Counted from the stretch's first letter, positions 1-9,089 are shown. The stretch: DNA of 51,573 nucleotides from Fimenecus sp045613585 (GCA_045613585.1 JAZLBG010000016.1:1-51573), one strand, 5' to 3'. Notes: generated by a model not told the origin, from the letters alone. Numbers and translations are program-made.

Positions 1-10
1 GTGTTGTAAA

Positions 11-943
11 ATGGCAAATATCAATAATAATCTTGAATATATCAACGAGCAAGCAAAGACAAATCCAACTGATTTTGTGAAAAAATGCGAAGAAAGATAT
101 AACAATATAATCGAAGATATAGCAAGGGGTATTTCAGAAGAAAAAGGTCGTGCCATCGTTATGCTTGCAGGTCCTTCTTCTGCGGGTAAGACCACAACGG
201 CAAAGAAACTTTGTGAAGCACTGAATAATAAAGGCATAAAAACTTATGTTTTAAGTTTAGATGATTTTTATCTCAACCGAGAAGATATTCCTTATCTTCC
301 TGACGGCACTCAAGATTATGAAACAGTTTATGCTCTTGACCTTCCGTTGTTTACAGATTGTGTAAACCGTCTTTTAATGGGTGAAACTGTTAAAAATCCA
401 ATATTTGATTTCACAACGGGCACACGAAGTGCTAAAAATTTCAATGAAATCACATTGGACAAAGATGATGTGGTAATCATTGAAGGTCTTCACGCACTAA
501 ACCCCGTTATCACAGAAAAAATCGAAGGCAAGCTTTTAAAAATCTATATAAATGTGTCATCACGAATTTATGATAACAAGGGCAACATCATTCTCAACAA
601 GAGAAATATGCGATTTGTCCGTCGAATGGTCAGAGATTATAAATTCCGTAACAGCACAGTTGATAATACTTATAAGCTTTGGAAAAATGTTACAGCAGGT
701 GAAGATAAATATTTATTCCCATATCGTCATTTGGCTGATATAAAAATTAATACAATTCATCTTTATGAAAGTTGTGTACTGAAGCATCAGGCTATGAATT
801 TAATTGAAGATAGCCAGGTTTCAGACGAATATAAAGACGATATTCAAAAAATTTATAATGCATTAAAACGATTCGAAAATATAGAACAATCTCTTGTGCC
901 AAGCGATTCACTTCTTCGTGAATTTTTGGGTACAGAGAAATAA
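11..943 (+). CDS. Uridine kinase / phosphoribulokinase-family nucleoside kinase (start possibly outside window)
   Basis: P-loop kinase of the uridine kinase/PRK family, expected to phosphorylate a nucleoside such as uridine with ATP or GTP in the cytosol. The Walker A motif GPSSAGKT sits near residues 54-61. A DDFY segment follows a beta strand, as in uridine kinases, and a hydrophobic strand ending IIEGLHAL marks the second nucleotide-binding strand. The frame is open to the left edge of the window and no clear ribosome site can be seen in the 10 bases available. The ATG given is therefore provisional: clostridial relatives are either stand-alone (about 300 aa) or fused behind a TGS-like domain (about 550 aa). 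A stop and an AGGAG site separate it from the flippase gene 24 bp downstream, which suggests one operon. Family call is sure; exact substrate is not. Confidence 0.8.
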   Translation: MANINNNLEYINEQAKTNPTDFVKKCEERYNNIIEDIARGISEEKGRAIVMLAGPSSAGKTTTAKKLCEALNNKGIKTYVLSLDDFYLNREDIPYLPDGTQDYETVYALDLPLFTDCVNRLLMGETVKNPIFDFTTGTRSAKNFNEITLDKDDVVIIEGLHALNPVITEKIEGKLLKIYINVSSRIYDNKGNIILNKRNMRFVRRMVRDYKFRNSTVDNTYKLWKNVTAGEDKYLFPYRHLADIKINTIHLYESCVLKHQAMNLIEDSQVSDEYKDDIQKIYNALKRFENIEQSLVPSDSLLREFLGTEK

Positions 944-967
944 ATCCTAATAAAAGGAGTAACTGTT

Positions 968-2746
968 ATGGCAGAAAAACAAAGAAAAAGTCAAACCCTA
1001 CTTAATGGTGCATTGGTATTAAGCCTTGCAACAGTAATAATCAAGGTTATTGGCGTTATTTATAAAATACCACTTTCAAATATGATTGGTACTGTGGGTA
1101 GAGGTCTTTTTGACTCAGCATATAGTCTTTATGTGCCTGTTTATACAGTTGCTATGGCGGGGCTTCCCGTTGCAATTTCAAATATGGTATCAAAGGCGAT
1201 GGCTCTTGGCAGATATCGTGATGTTAAGGTAATTCATAAGGTTGCAAAGCGTCTTTTCTTAATAGTTGGTATTGTAGGCACGCTTGCAATGTTTATTCTT
1301 GCTTACCCTTATGCTCTTTCTGCAAAGAATATGGATATTATTCCAGCTGTGCTTATAATAACACCATCAATTTTCTTCTGTTGTGTAATGTCAAGTTATC
1401 GCGGTTATTATAATGGCCTTTCAAATATGATTCCAACTGCAATTTCACAGGTGCTCGAAGCGGGCGGTAAGCTTGTTTTCGGTCTTGTATGTGCAAAATG
1501 GGCAATTAGTTACGGCCTTTCTCGTTTTGAACAAGGCTTAACAGTTTTCGGACAAACAGTAACAACTGAAAGCGAAGCATTAAGTGCAATTTACCCTTAT
1601 GCCGCAGCAGGTGCTACTGCAGGTGTTACATTAGGTACTGTAATAGGCGTTATATATCTTTTTGTTATGCACAAAATTAGTGGTGACAGAATTACAAAAA
1701 CAGAGCTTGCATCTGCGCCAAAACCCGAATCTTCAGGTATTATTGCAAAGAAAATGTTCCAGTTTGCAATTCCGGTAGCGCTCAGTTCACTTGTGTTTAG
1801 CATTACAAACCTTATTGATGCAATTACTGTACAAAATCGTCTTGAAACAGTTGTCCTTAATAATATGGATTTAATCAGAAATATGTATTCAGAGCAACTT
1901 GTAGGTGTGCTTGATGCAGATGTTAAGAACTTCCTCTATGGTTCATATTCATTGTCACTTGACTTTAGAAATCTTATTCCATCAATTACAATGACATTAG
2001 GTATCAGTGCAATTCCTGCACTTTCTGCTGCATGGGCAGTTAAAAATAAAAGAACAATTAAAGTTTCAATTGAGTCAGTAATGCGCGTTACAATGCTTGT
2101 TGCAATGCCTTGCGGTATTGGTATGGGTGTGCTTGCTCAACCAATTCTCGCAGCATTCTATGGTAGTGGTGCTTCTGCAAGTGGTGTTTCAATTGCTGCA
2201 CCTGTACTTATGGTTTATGGCTTTACAATTTTCCTTATTGCACTTTCACAACCAATGACAAATATGCTTCAGGCTCTTGATAAAACAAAAATCCCACTTG
2301 TTTCTATGACAGTTGGTGCGGTTGTAAAGTTTATATCAAATCTTATATTCGTTTCAATTCCAAGTCTTAACGTTAATGGTGCGGTAATTGGTACTGTCAG
2401 CTGTTATGCAGTCATTACAATAATCAATCTTTTCGCAATTATAAAAACAACAAGAATAAGAATAAACTTCGTGTCAGTTTTCTTAAAACCTATTATCTGT
2501 GGTGTGCTTTGTGGTATAGGTGCATATACATCTTTTGGACTTTCAAACCGCTTTATTCCTGATTTTTCACTTGCAGGTCATAACGTAAAAAATATATTGT
2601 GTTTAGGTATCGGCATTGGTTTTGGTGGTATTATTTATGTGATTTCTATGCTTTTAGTCAAAGGAATATCAAAAGATGACGTAAATATGCTTCCAAAAGG
2701 AGAAAAAATCGCAAAAATACTTGCAAAATATGGATTTATAGAGTAA
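968..2746 (+). CDS. SpoVB/MurJ-like polysaccharide flippase (YabM type)
   Basis: A 592-aa polytopic membrane protein of the MOP/MVF flippase superfamily, related to SpoVB, YtgP and YabM. These move lipid-linked sugars, such as peptidoglycan or exopolysaccharide precursors, across the membrane. About 14 hydrophobic segments alternate with short charged loops. The N-terminal part (SLATVIIKVIGVIYKIPL, then a Gly-rich loop) is typical of the SpoVB group. The start has an AGGAG site 7-12 bases upstream. The gene is followed by mazG after 28 bp, and then HU and the S4 protein. This matches the yabM-yabN-yabO order known from Bacillus, so YabM orthology is better supported than cortex-specific SpoVB. 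The lipid substrate cannot be read from sequence. Confidence 0.85.
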   Translation: MAEKQRKSQTLLNGALVLSLATVIIKVIGVIYKIPLSNMIGTVGRGLFDSAYSLYVPVYTVAMAGLPVAISNMVSKAMALGRYRDVKVIHKVAKRLFLIVGIVGTLAMFILAYPYALSAKNMDIIPAVLIITPSIFFCCVMSSYRGYYNGLSNMIPTAISQVLEAGGKLVFGLVCAKWAISYGLSRFEQGLTVFGQTVTTESEALSAIYPYAAAGATAGVTLGTVIGVIYLFVMHKISGDRITKTELASAPKPESSGIIAKKMFQFAIPVALSSLVFSITNLIDAITVQNRLETVVLNNMDLIRNMYSEQLVGVLDADVKNFLYGSYSLSLDFRNLIPSITMTLGISAIPALSAAWAVKNKRTIKVSIESVMRVTMLVAMPCGIGMGVLAQPILAAFYGSGASASGVSIAAPVLMVYGFTIFLIALSQPMTNMLQALDKTKIPLVSMTVGAVVKFISNLIFVSIPSLNVNGAVIGTVSCYAVITIINLFAIIKTTRIRINFVSVFLKPIICGVLCGIGAYTSFGLSNRFIPDFSLAGHNVKNILCLGIGIGFGGIIYVISMLLVKGISKDDVNMLPKGEKIAKILAKYGFIE

Positions 2747-2774
2747 AATATAATTGTATTTGGAAGGTGAAAGA

Positions 2775-3584
2775 ATGATTGAAAACTTTAACTTTAAAGA
2801 ACATTATGATGTTAATGATTTAGTTGATATTGTACAGATTCTTCGTTCACCAGACGGTTGCCCTTGGGATAAAGAGCAAGACCATAAATCAATCCGTCGT
2901 GATTTTCTTGAAGAAACATACGAAGTGATTGAAGCTATTAATAAAGACGATAGAGATGGCCTTTTAGAAGAACTTGGCGACGTTTTGTTGCAGGTTGTTT
3001 TCCATACACAAATTGAGCGTGAGAAAAACTCCTTTGACTTAAATGACGTGGCTGATGGTGTTTGCAAAAAAATGATTGAGCGTCATCCTCACGTTTTTGG
3101 CAATGTAAATGCTGAAACAAGTGAACAAGTTCTTGATAATTGGGATGTTATAAAAAAACAAACTAAACAACAAAAAAGTCAGACTGACTCAATGCTTTCA
3201 ATTCCACGCGAATTTCCTGCGCTTATGAGGGCTGATAAAGTTCAGAAAAAAGCTGCAAAAGTTGGCTTTGATTGGGATTCAGTTGAAGGTGCATTTGATA
3301 AAGTAAGTGAAGAACTTGCCGAACTAAAAGAAGCAGTTACAATGGGTGTTATTGAAAACGCTAATGAAGAACTTGGCGATTTACTTTTTTCAGTAGTCAA
3401 TGTTTCAAGATTTATTAGTGTTGATAGTGAAGAGGCCCTTACATTTGCAACTGATAAATTTATTGACCGCTTTTCAAAAGTCGAAAAAATGGCGGAAGAA
3501 AAAGGTATCAATATGAAAGAAACAGAGCTTTCTGAGTTGGACAAGCTTTGGGACTTAGCTAAACAGGTATCAAAAAAGGATTAA
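2775..3584 (+). CDS. mazG: Nucleoside triphosphate pyrophosphohydrolase MazG (YabN-type)
   Basis: A 269-aa MazG, an all-alpha NTP pyrophosphatase that hydrolyses (d)NTPs, including damaged ones, to NMP and PPi. Two MazG repeats are visible. The N-terminal one has the signature GCPWDKEQDHKS followed by an EETYEVIEAI helix and an EELGDVLLQVVFH metal-binding helix (ExxE...ExxD). The C-terminal one has KVGFDWDS, a Glu-rich helix and EELGDLLFSVVNV. I chose the ATG at 2775 because a GGAAGGTGA ribosome site lies about 5 bases upstream. The same frame opens earlier at a TTG with no site. Unlike Bacillus YabN it lacks the N-terminal methylase domain. It sits between the flippase and HU in the yab-type cluster. 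Confidence 0.93.
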   Translation: MIENFNFKEHYDVNDLVDIVQILRSPDGCPWDKEQDHKSIRRDFLEETYEVIEAINKDDRDGLLEELGDVLLQVVFHTQIEREKNSFDLNDVADGVCKKMIERHPHVFGNVNAETSEQVLDNWDVIKKQTKQQKSQTDSMLSIPREFPALMRADKVQKKAAKVGFDWDSVEGAFDKVSEELAELKEAVTMGVIENANEELGDLLFSVVNVSRFISVDSEEALTFATDKFIDRFSKVEKMAEEKGINMKETELSELDKLWDLAKQVSKKD

Positions 3585-3634
3585 ATCCTTTTGGATAAAT
3601 AAAAAAAGAGAAAAATTTATTGGAGGAAATCACA

Positions 3635-3907
3635 ATGAATAAGACAGAACTCGTAGCAGCAGTTGCTGCAAAAGCAAACATTTCAAAGAAAGACGCAGAC
3701 GCAGCAGTAGCAGCAGTTTTTGCATCAGTAACAGACGCACTTGCAAACGGTGACAAAGTTCAGCTCATCGGTTTCGGTACATTTGAAGTTAGAGCAAGAA
3801 ACGCTAAGACAGCTCGCAACCCAAGAACAGGCGAAACAATGACAGTTCCAGCAACAAAAGTTCCAGCTTTCAAAGCAGGCGCAGCTCTTAAAGCAGCAGT
3901 TAAATAA
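3635..3907 (+). CDS. hup: HU family DNA-binding protein
   Basis: A 90-aa histone-like HU protein that bends and compacts DNA as a dimer. It starts MNKTELVAAVAAKA and contains the family signature GFGTFEVRARNAKTARNPRTG, covering the DNA-binding beta arm with the proline that intercalates. The core is very alanine-rich. GGAGGA stands 7 bases before the ATG; an upstream TTG in frame is not used. Codon use is more restricted than in neighbours, fitting high expression. A strong hairpin with a T run follows, so most transcripts probably end before the S4 gene. Confidence 0.96.
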   Translation: MNKTELVAAVAAKANISKKDADAAVAAVFASVTDALANGDKVQLIGFGTFEVRARNAKTARNPRTGETMTVPATKVPAFKAGAALKAAVK

Positions 3908-3928
3908 TTAAACTTTTGTAAAAAAGTG

Positions 3929-3957
3929 GGGAGTCGTTTTCGACTCCCTTGTTTTTT
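3929..3957 (+). terminator. Intrinsic terminator or attenuator between hup and the S4 gene
   Basis: GGGAGTCG, loop TTTT, CGACTCCC, then TTGTTTTTT. It lies 21 bp after hup and 11 bp before the next start codon, so read-through must supply any rqcP message from this operon. Confidence 0.85.
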
Positions 3958-3967
3958 GGTGAATAAA

Positions 3968-4210
3968 ATGAGATTAGATAAGTACTTAAAAGTATCAAGA
4001 ATAATTAAAAGAAGAACAATCGCAAACGAGGTTTGTGATGCAGGTAAAGTAAGCGTAGCAGGCAGAGTGGTAAAAGCATCTTATGATGTCAAAGAGGGCG
4101 ACATTCTTGAAATCACATTCGGTGAAAAGACAACAAAATATAAAGTTCTTACAGTAACTGAACACGCTACAAAACAAACCGCAAGCGAAATGTATATAGA
4201 AGTGAAATAG
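3968..4210 (+). CDS. rqcP: S4-domain RNA-binding protein RqcP (YabO / Hsp15-like)
   Basis: An 80-aa S4 RNA-binding protein. It starts MRLDKYLKVSRIIKRRTIAN, the S4 signature, and continues with the GKVSVAGRVVKASYDVKEGD beta region. In Bacillus the orthologue (YabO, renamed RqcP) acts with RqcH in alanine tailing of nascent chains on stalled 50S subunits. Its position after the flippase, MazG and HU supports this orthology. I chose the ATG at 3968, just after the U tract of the terminator. A weak TTGGTGA site precedes it. A longer frame from 3926 would run through the terminator stem and is unlikely. The next gene is convergent, so the usual yabP-yabQ-divIC continuation is absent here. Confidence 0.9.
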   Translation: MRLDKYLKVSRIIKRRTIANEVCDAGKVSVAGRVVKASYDVKEGDILEITFGEKTTKYKVLTVTEHATKQTASEMYIEVK

Positions 4211-4229
4211 TTAGACAAACTCAAATTTA

Positions 4230-5822
4230 TCATACAATATTTACAATATTCTCACTTATTTCTTTAAACACAGGGGCGCAGTCCATAGCGCCAGATGTGC
4301 CATCTTCTTTAAATATGACCACCACATAAGTTTTTTTATTATATGAAAAATACCCACAAAACCAAGTGTGTGTGATTTCTCTGCCATCTTGGAACCATCC
4401 ACTTTGTGCAGTAGCAGTTTTGCCGTGATTTACAACTATTTCAGAATACGCATTGTTAGCGTTACCATTTGCAACAACACTTTCAAGAATATGGTCAATT
4501 TCTTTTATTGTAGAATCGTTTAATACCCGATATTTTGAGGGGAGGTTTACCTTTTGAATTATATCACCATTTTTATCAATGATACCTTTCATAAGTGTAG
4601 GCTCACGATAATACCCGCCATTTGCAAAACAAGCATAAGCTACAGCCATTTGCACAGGGCTTACAAGCATTTCGCCTTGACCAAAACACAAGTTTGCAAG
4701 AGCTTGTTGTGATGTAATACTTTCAGTTGATGGTAAAATTCCTGGTTTTAAATTAAAATTATCTGCTAATTCAACACTTTTTCCAAATCCTAAAGATGAA
4801 CAAAGTTTTAGTAGTTTTTCTGCTCCCACTTTTTGCCCCAAAGCAATAAAATATGTGTTGCAAGAATTTTCCATAGCTGATTTAAGTGTAGAATATCCAT
4901 GGGCAACAGAGTTATGACACCTAAAAATAGTGCCGTTAACATCAATACTACCAGTACAGTTGTATTCAAAATTAATATTGCATTCTAATGCTACACTAGC
5001 AACAAAAGGTTTAAAAACTGAGCCAACGCTATATGGAGTTAAAACACGATTTAGAAAAGGTGAGTCGTTGTTTGTGAGTGATTCTGATAAATCAAGTGGA
5101 TTAAATTCTGGAATAGATGCACTTGCAAGGATTTCACAAGTATTAGCATCAAGTACAACACAAGCACCTTTTTCTATATTTTGATGCATTAGAGCATTTT
5201 CAGCAATTCTTTGAATATCAAGGTCAATTGTCAATTGGATACCCGCAGGTGAGAGATAACTGTCTTGTTTAAATTCGATACTTTCACCTAAAAGTATATG
5301 TCCCAATGCATCAACATTCCATTTTGCACGAATTTCTCCACTTTGCTGTGAAAGAAAACTATCATATGCTTTTTCAAGCCCCATAGTACCTTTGCCGTTT
5401 TCATCAAGATGGCCTATTAAATGCACGCAAGGTTGGTTAGGGGAGTATCTATTAATAACGTCTGTTGAGCAAACATCGTTTTCAGTAAATTTTTGAGAAG
5501 AAGAAAAAATGCTGACTTTTCCTTTCGACATATTTTTATAAATTTTTGATTTTTCTTCCTCTGTAAGCACTTTTGATATTGTATTAAAAGCATTAGTTGT
5601 AGGAAGACAAACAGTAATGTTTTTTGAGTCTGTGTTTACAAGTCGTCGTCCTTTGCAATCGTAAATCATTCCTCGAGATGTGTCAATTACAACACTTTTC
5701 TCGTTAGATTTTTGAGATGTAGTTGATGTGTCAAGATTAAGACCAATAATGCCAATATTTATAATTAGAAGTCCCAATATGACCATAAGTCCCCAAAAAG
5801 ATATTGCAACTCTTTTGTGCAT
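4230..5822 (-). CDS. Class B penicillin-binding protein (PBP2/FtsI-like transpeptidase)
   Basis: A 530-aa bitopic D,D-transpeptidase that cross-links peptidoglycan outside the membrane. One membrane anchor spans residues about 7-28. A short dimerisation domain follows to about residue 190, and the transpeptidase domain fills the rest. Catalytic motifs are SVFK (268-271, active serine), SCN (320-322) and GKTATAQ (KTA at 468-470). The third box is KTA where KTG is canonical; other clostridial enzymes also vary here. At 530 aa it is shorter than typical division PBPs (600-750 aa) and lacks PASTA domains. The ATG at 5822 has a GGGTGA site six bases upstream, but that site is buried in a hairpin (see 5827-5859). 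It lies downstream of the PAP2 gene on the same strand. Whether it serves division, elongation or sporulation is unknown. Confidence 0.88.
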   Translation of the reverse strand: MHKRVAISFWGLMVILGLLIINIGIIGLNLDTSTTSQKSNEKSVVIDTSRGMIYDCKGRRLVNTDSKNITVCLPTTNAFNTISKVLTEEEKSKIYKNMSKGKVSIFSSSQKFTENDVCSTDVINRYSPNQPCVHLIGHLDENGKGTMGLEKAYDSFLSQQSGEIRAKWNVDALGHILLGESIEFKQDSYLSPAGIQLTIDLDIQRIAENALMHQNIEKGACVVLDANTCEILASASIPEFNPLDLSESLTNNDSPFLNRVLTPYSVGSVFKPFVASVALECNINFEYNCTGSIDVNGTIFRCHNSVAHGYSTLKSAMENSCNTYFIALGQKVGAEKLLKLCSSLGFGKSVELADNFNLKPGILPSTESITSQQALANLCFGQGEMLVSPVQMAVAYACFANGGYYREPTLMKGIIDKNGDIIQKVNLPSKYRVLNDSTIKEIDHILESVVANGNANNAYSEIVVNHGKTATAQSGWFQDGREITHTWFCGYFSYNKKTYVVVIFKEDGTSGAMDCAPVFKEISENIVNIV

Positions 5823-5826
5823 AAAA

Positions 5827-5859
5827 AATCACCCGTGTAAAGTTTTGACACGAGTGATT
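5827..5859 (-). promoter_or_regulatory. Terminator-like hairpin that buries the ribosome site of the PBP gene
   Basis: Read on the minus strand, a 12-bp stem (AATCACTCGTGT with ACACGGGTGATT, one G-U pair, loop of 9) is followed by a T run that leads directly into the PBP start codon. The 3' arm contains GGGTGA, the only plausible Shine-Dalgarno sequence. The element can thus end the pap2 transcript or, in read-through RNA, block PBP translation. Confidence 0.7.
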
Positions 5860-5873
5860 ATTTTTATTATAAT

Positions 5874-6503
5874 TTATGCTTTTTTCTTAAATTTTTCTGC
5901 TAAATCAAATTCTGCAAATTTTGTATTTTTAGTTTTCTCAATTATTGCTTTCATAATAAGATAACCCATAATGCCTGCGAATGTACCAACAATAACGCCA
6001 CCAAGTACATCAGTTACATAGTGTACCATAAGGTAAATTCTTGAAAGACCAACAAAAGCAGAGAATACTGGGAAAATCCAAGCAATCTTTTTATTCTTGA
6101 TTACACAGAATATTGCAATACCAAGTTCAAAGGCAGCAGTTGTGTGACCAGATGGGAATGACTTGTCGCTTTCAACGTGAGCACCAGCAAATTCATACCA
6201 ACTCATAAAGAGTGGATTTTCTGCATAATAAACATATGGACGCGGTCTTGCAAATAATGGCTTCATAACAAGGTTTGTAAGAAGTGTACCTACAAGCACT
6301 GCAAAAAGCACAGCCATACCAAATTTGCGAGTCTTTTTGAAAGGAATCATAATAGCCCCTGCAACTGCCATTGGTATAACAAATTCAGAACCACCAAAGA
6401 ATGTAATAAACTCTGCAACAACATTCATAAAAGCACTTTGGATTTGTTCACCAAAGAATGTGAAAACACTCATATCAAATGAGTCAAAAATTGAAAAATC
6501 CAT
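5874..6503 (-). CDS. PAP2 superfamily phosphatase
   Basis: A 209-aa membrane phosphatase of the PAP2 family, which dephosphorylates lipid phosphates such as undecaprenyl-PP or phosphatidylglycerol-P. All three motifs are present: KPLFARPRPY (motif 1, K-x6-RP), PSGHT (motif 2) and SRIYLMVHYVTDVLGG (motif 3, with catalytic His and Asp). Five or six hydrophobic segments surround them. The start is preceded by GGAGAT. The penicillin-binding protein gene follows after 51 bp, which hints at a role in lipid carrier recycling for peptidoglycan synthesis, but this is inference. The substrate is not determinable from sequence. Confidence 0.9.
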   Translation of the reverse strand: MDFSIFDSFDMSVFTFFGEQIQSAFMNVVAEFITFFGGSEFVIPMAVAGAIMIPFKKTRKFGMAVLFAVLVGTLLTNLVMKPLFARPRPYVYYAENPLFMSWYEFAGAHVESDKSFPSGHTTAAFELGIAIFCVIKNKKIAWIFPVFSAFVGLSRIYLMVHYVTDVLGGVIVGTFAGIMGYLIMKAIIEKTKNTKFAEFDLAEKFKKKA

Positions 6504-6575
6504 ATTCCAATCTCCTTTATGTAATTTTATAGTAATATTTTACAATATTTTTGATTCTTTTGCAAGAGAAAAAAG

Positions 6576-6603
6576 AGCGGGGCGCTGACCACAGCGCCCC
6601 GCT
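6576..6603 (-). terminator. GC-rich terminator after the LRR lipoprotein gene
   Basis: An 11-bp perfect stem, AGCGGGGCGCT with AGCGCCCCGCT around a 6-base loop, is followed on the minus strand by CTCTTTTTTCTC. It ends the symporter-lipoprotein unit. Confidence 0.85.
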
Positions 6604-6609
6604 AATTAT

Positions 6610-7419
6610 TTATTTCCAGTTGATTTTTAATTCTGCAATATCAAGTCCGTTATTATTAGGATACCATTTTTCACCAAGTGTAATATTGCTTTCTGCATTA
6701 TTAACATTTACTGTTAAAAGATTTGTGCAGTTATAAAAAGCATATTCGTTAATACTTGTAACGCTTGCAGGAATTGTGATTTTTGTAAGTCCATAGCAAT
6801 ATGAGAAAGCATCTTTACCGATAACTTTAAGACCATCAGGCAAGTTGATTTCTGCAATCGCTTCACAACGGAAAAAGGCTTTTTCCTGAATTTCTTTTAC
6901 AGTGTCAGGCAAAGTAATTTTTGTAATCTTTGTGCATTTATAAAAAGCCTTTGAACGAATTGTTTCAACTGTGTCGGCAACCATATATTCACCATCTTTA
7001 GCAGGTGGAAAATATACAACAGTTTTCATATCTTTTGTGTAAATAACACCATCAACAGAACAGAAATTCTCATTTGCCTCATCAACTGTGTAGTGTGTTA
7101 TATGTTGATTATTTGCAAGTGCCCAGTTACCGATTTCTTTAACATTTTTACCAATGTTAAAATCAGTAACATATTCAAGGTTTGTAGCAGCAAAATCAGC
7201 AATTTTTGTAACAGGAATGCCGTCAATCTCGTCAGGGATTGTAAGAGTTGTAACAGTAGATTTATTAGGCACACCAACAACGGTTGCTTCACCGTTTTCT
7301 ATTTTATAATCTATTGTTTCATTTTCACCACTTAATAAACTTGTAATAGAGTCACAACCCGAAAACAAGAAACAAACACATAAGGCAAGTGAAATAATAG
7401 CAATTATTCTTTTTTTCAT
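6610..7419 (-). CDS. BspA-type leucine-rich repeat lipoprotein
   Basis: A 269-aa predicted lipoprotein. A basic start and hydrophobic stretch lead to the lipobox LFSGC, with Cys22 as the lipidation site. The mature part holds LRR_5/BspA-type repeats of about 23 residues, for example ITKITLPDTVKEIQEKAFFR, AEINLPDGLKVIGKDAF and KITIPASVTSINEYAFY. Such domains are surface interaction modules with no fixed ligand. The ATG overlaps the stop of the symporter gene by four bases, implying coupled translation. The C-terminal LRR part of the collagen-like protein at 33881-36388 carries the same repeat type. Function unknown. Confidence 0.88.
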   Translation of the reverse strand: MKKRIIAIISLALCVCFLFSGCDSITSLLSGENETIDYKIENGEATVVGVPNKSTVTTLTIPDEIDGIPVTKIADFAATNLEYVTDFNIGKNVKEIGNWALANNQHITHYTVDEANENFCSVDGVIYTKDMKTVVYFPPAKDGEYMVADTVETIRSKAFYKCTKITKITLPDTVKEIQEKAFFRCEAIAEINLPDGLKVIGKDAFSYCYGLTKITIPASVTSINEYAFYNCTNLLTVNVNNAESNITLGEKWYPNNNGLDIAELKINWK

Positions 7420-9089
7420 GCGTTTACAACCTCGCTTTCTGAAACTTCAAGAGATTTAACTCTTTCTTGCAACTCTTTAACACACATATCGTGCTTTTCT
7501 CGTGTTAAATCATAGAATATAAATGGAACAGTCAAGAGCACAAGACCTATTACTGACCCCCAAGTATATAAACTGAATACGTTATTGAGAATAGTTGAGT
7601 CGAAAAGCACATCCCAGTCAGATGTGAAGCCCATCATTGAAAGTAACCATGGCATAATATAACCGATTGCCACATTCACAGGGTTTAAGAACCAACCGAA
7701 TACGCCTGACATAGCATCTGCACGCTCGCCGTATTTCCATTGATGATATGTAAGAATGTCCGCATTAAGACCAACATTAACACCATCAACAACAGGGGCA
7801 ATAGTGTTTTTTAGTGTCATTGCCACCATAAAAATAATAATATTTTCCATTTTAACGGCAAGTGCTATAAGCAATACTGTAAGAATTGTTACACCACGGA
7901 AAGTGATAAGAATATTTCTCTTCTGAAATCTTTTTGTAAGAATTGGGCAAAGAATATTGCCAAGTGTCATACCCATAACTACAATGTTTGCTGCAACACC
8001 TGAAAACCATTCCATACGGAGTGAATATACAAACCACCAGCTGAGAAGATTTCCAACAAGACCATGCCATTGACCAATTATGTTTGAAACATTAGTAATC
8101 CAGAAATATTTATTTTTAAGAACATTTTTAGCACCTTTGAAGAAGGTAACTCGTTCTCTCTTTTCCATAGGTGGTTCAATGATTCTTTCTTTACAGAATG
8201 CAGCAAGCAAAGCAATTAACGCACCTGAAATTGTAAAAATCGGGATAAATACTTTATATGTGTTAATGTGAAGATATCCACCTGTTTTTGTAATAAGCAT
8301 AGGCAGAAGTGCGCCTACAATAGATGAGAAGAAACCTGAAATAATAGGTGAAATTGAGTGGAGCTTTTGTCTTTCTTGTGAGTTAGGTGTCATAAAAGTA
8401 ACAAGAGTATTAACACCTGCAAAGTTGTTATAGAAATAAGACATAAGCGTAAATGCAAAATGAAGCACAACAAGTTTAGTTGTGTAACTCATATTCTGCA
8501 CAGGAAGATATGGTATTACAGAAAGCATTAAAGCAGATGGAATTCCGCAAAGAAGAATAAATGGCTTGAATCTTCCGTGCTTTTCGCAGAATTTTCTGCG
8601 GACAAACCAGTTGAAATAATCCCATATAGCCCCTGCAACGAGCATATTACCAACAAGTTGAGGTAATCCGTTTATTACAGACTCAAACATTCCTTGCGGT
8701 AGAAAATAACAACCAATACCAATAACAAGTTTTCCTGCATATGAAAGGTGAGCAAAAACTTTCATTTTGTTTGTGAGTCTGCCGTGATTTTCATAAATCA
8801 ATACACCAATAGGATTCATAAACATGAGCACATAACCTACTATTGTGCTTATAATATTGATAATTGAAAAGTCAATTGCACGAATACCCATAACTGCACC
8901 GCAGAAATAACCTGCTGAGAATGAAATAATACCAGATGCAGTTAAATATACGTAAGAGCCACCCTGAGCAAGCGTATATGCAGCCATTTCTTTAAGGGTC
9001 AAATATTCACCCTCGTTAGGCGTGTTCCAATTATTTTTAACATAACCAGGCAAGCCTTTAACTTTATCAATGATTTCAGTTTTTGTCAT
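7416..9089 (-). CDS. GPH-type (MFS) sugar/cation symporter
   Basis: A 557-aa, roughly 12-helix transporter of the glycoside-pentoside-hexuronide:cation symporter group. The best marker is ADILTYHQWKYGERADAMSG, matching the GPH motif ADxxDYxxWKTGxRxxG in the second half. It is longer than most MelB-type proteins (about 460 aa), with an extended N-terminus before the first helix and a charged C-terminal tail of about 35 residues. A GGGATGA site lies upstream of the ATG. It is translationally coupled to the LRR lipoprotein, an unusual partner that might help present substrate. The sugar is unknown; no sugar enzyme shares its transcript. Confidence 0.82.
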   Translation of the reverse strand: MTKTEIIDKVKGLPGYVKNNWNTPNEGEYLTLKEMAAYTLAQGGSYVYLTASGIISFSAGYFCGAVMGIRAIDFSIINIISTIVGYVLMFMNPIGVLIYENHGRLTNKMKVFAHLSYAGKLVIGIGCYFLPQGMFESVINGLPQLVGNMLVAGAIWDYFNWFVRRKFCEKHGRFKPFILLCGIPSALMLSVIPYLPVQNMSYTTKLVVLHFAFTLMSYFYNNFAGVNTLVTFMTPNSQERQKLHSISPIISGFFSSIVGALLPMLITKTGGYLHINTYKVFIPIFTISGALIALLAAFCKERIIEPPMEKRERVTFFKGAKNVLKNKYFWITNVSNIIGQWHGLVGNLLSWWFVYSLRMEWFSGVAANIVVMGMTLGNILCPILTKRFQKRNILITFRGVTILTVLLIALAVKMENIIIFMVAMTLKNTIAPVVDGVNVGLNADILTYHQWKYGERADAMSGVFGWFLNPVNVAIGYIMPWLLSMMGFTSDWDVLFDSTILNNVFSLYTWGSVIGLVLLTVPFIFYDLTREKHDMCVKELQERVKSLEVSESEVVNA

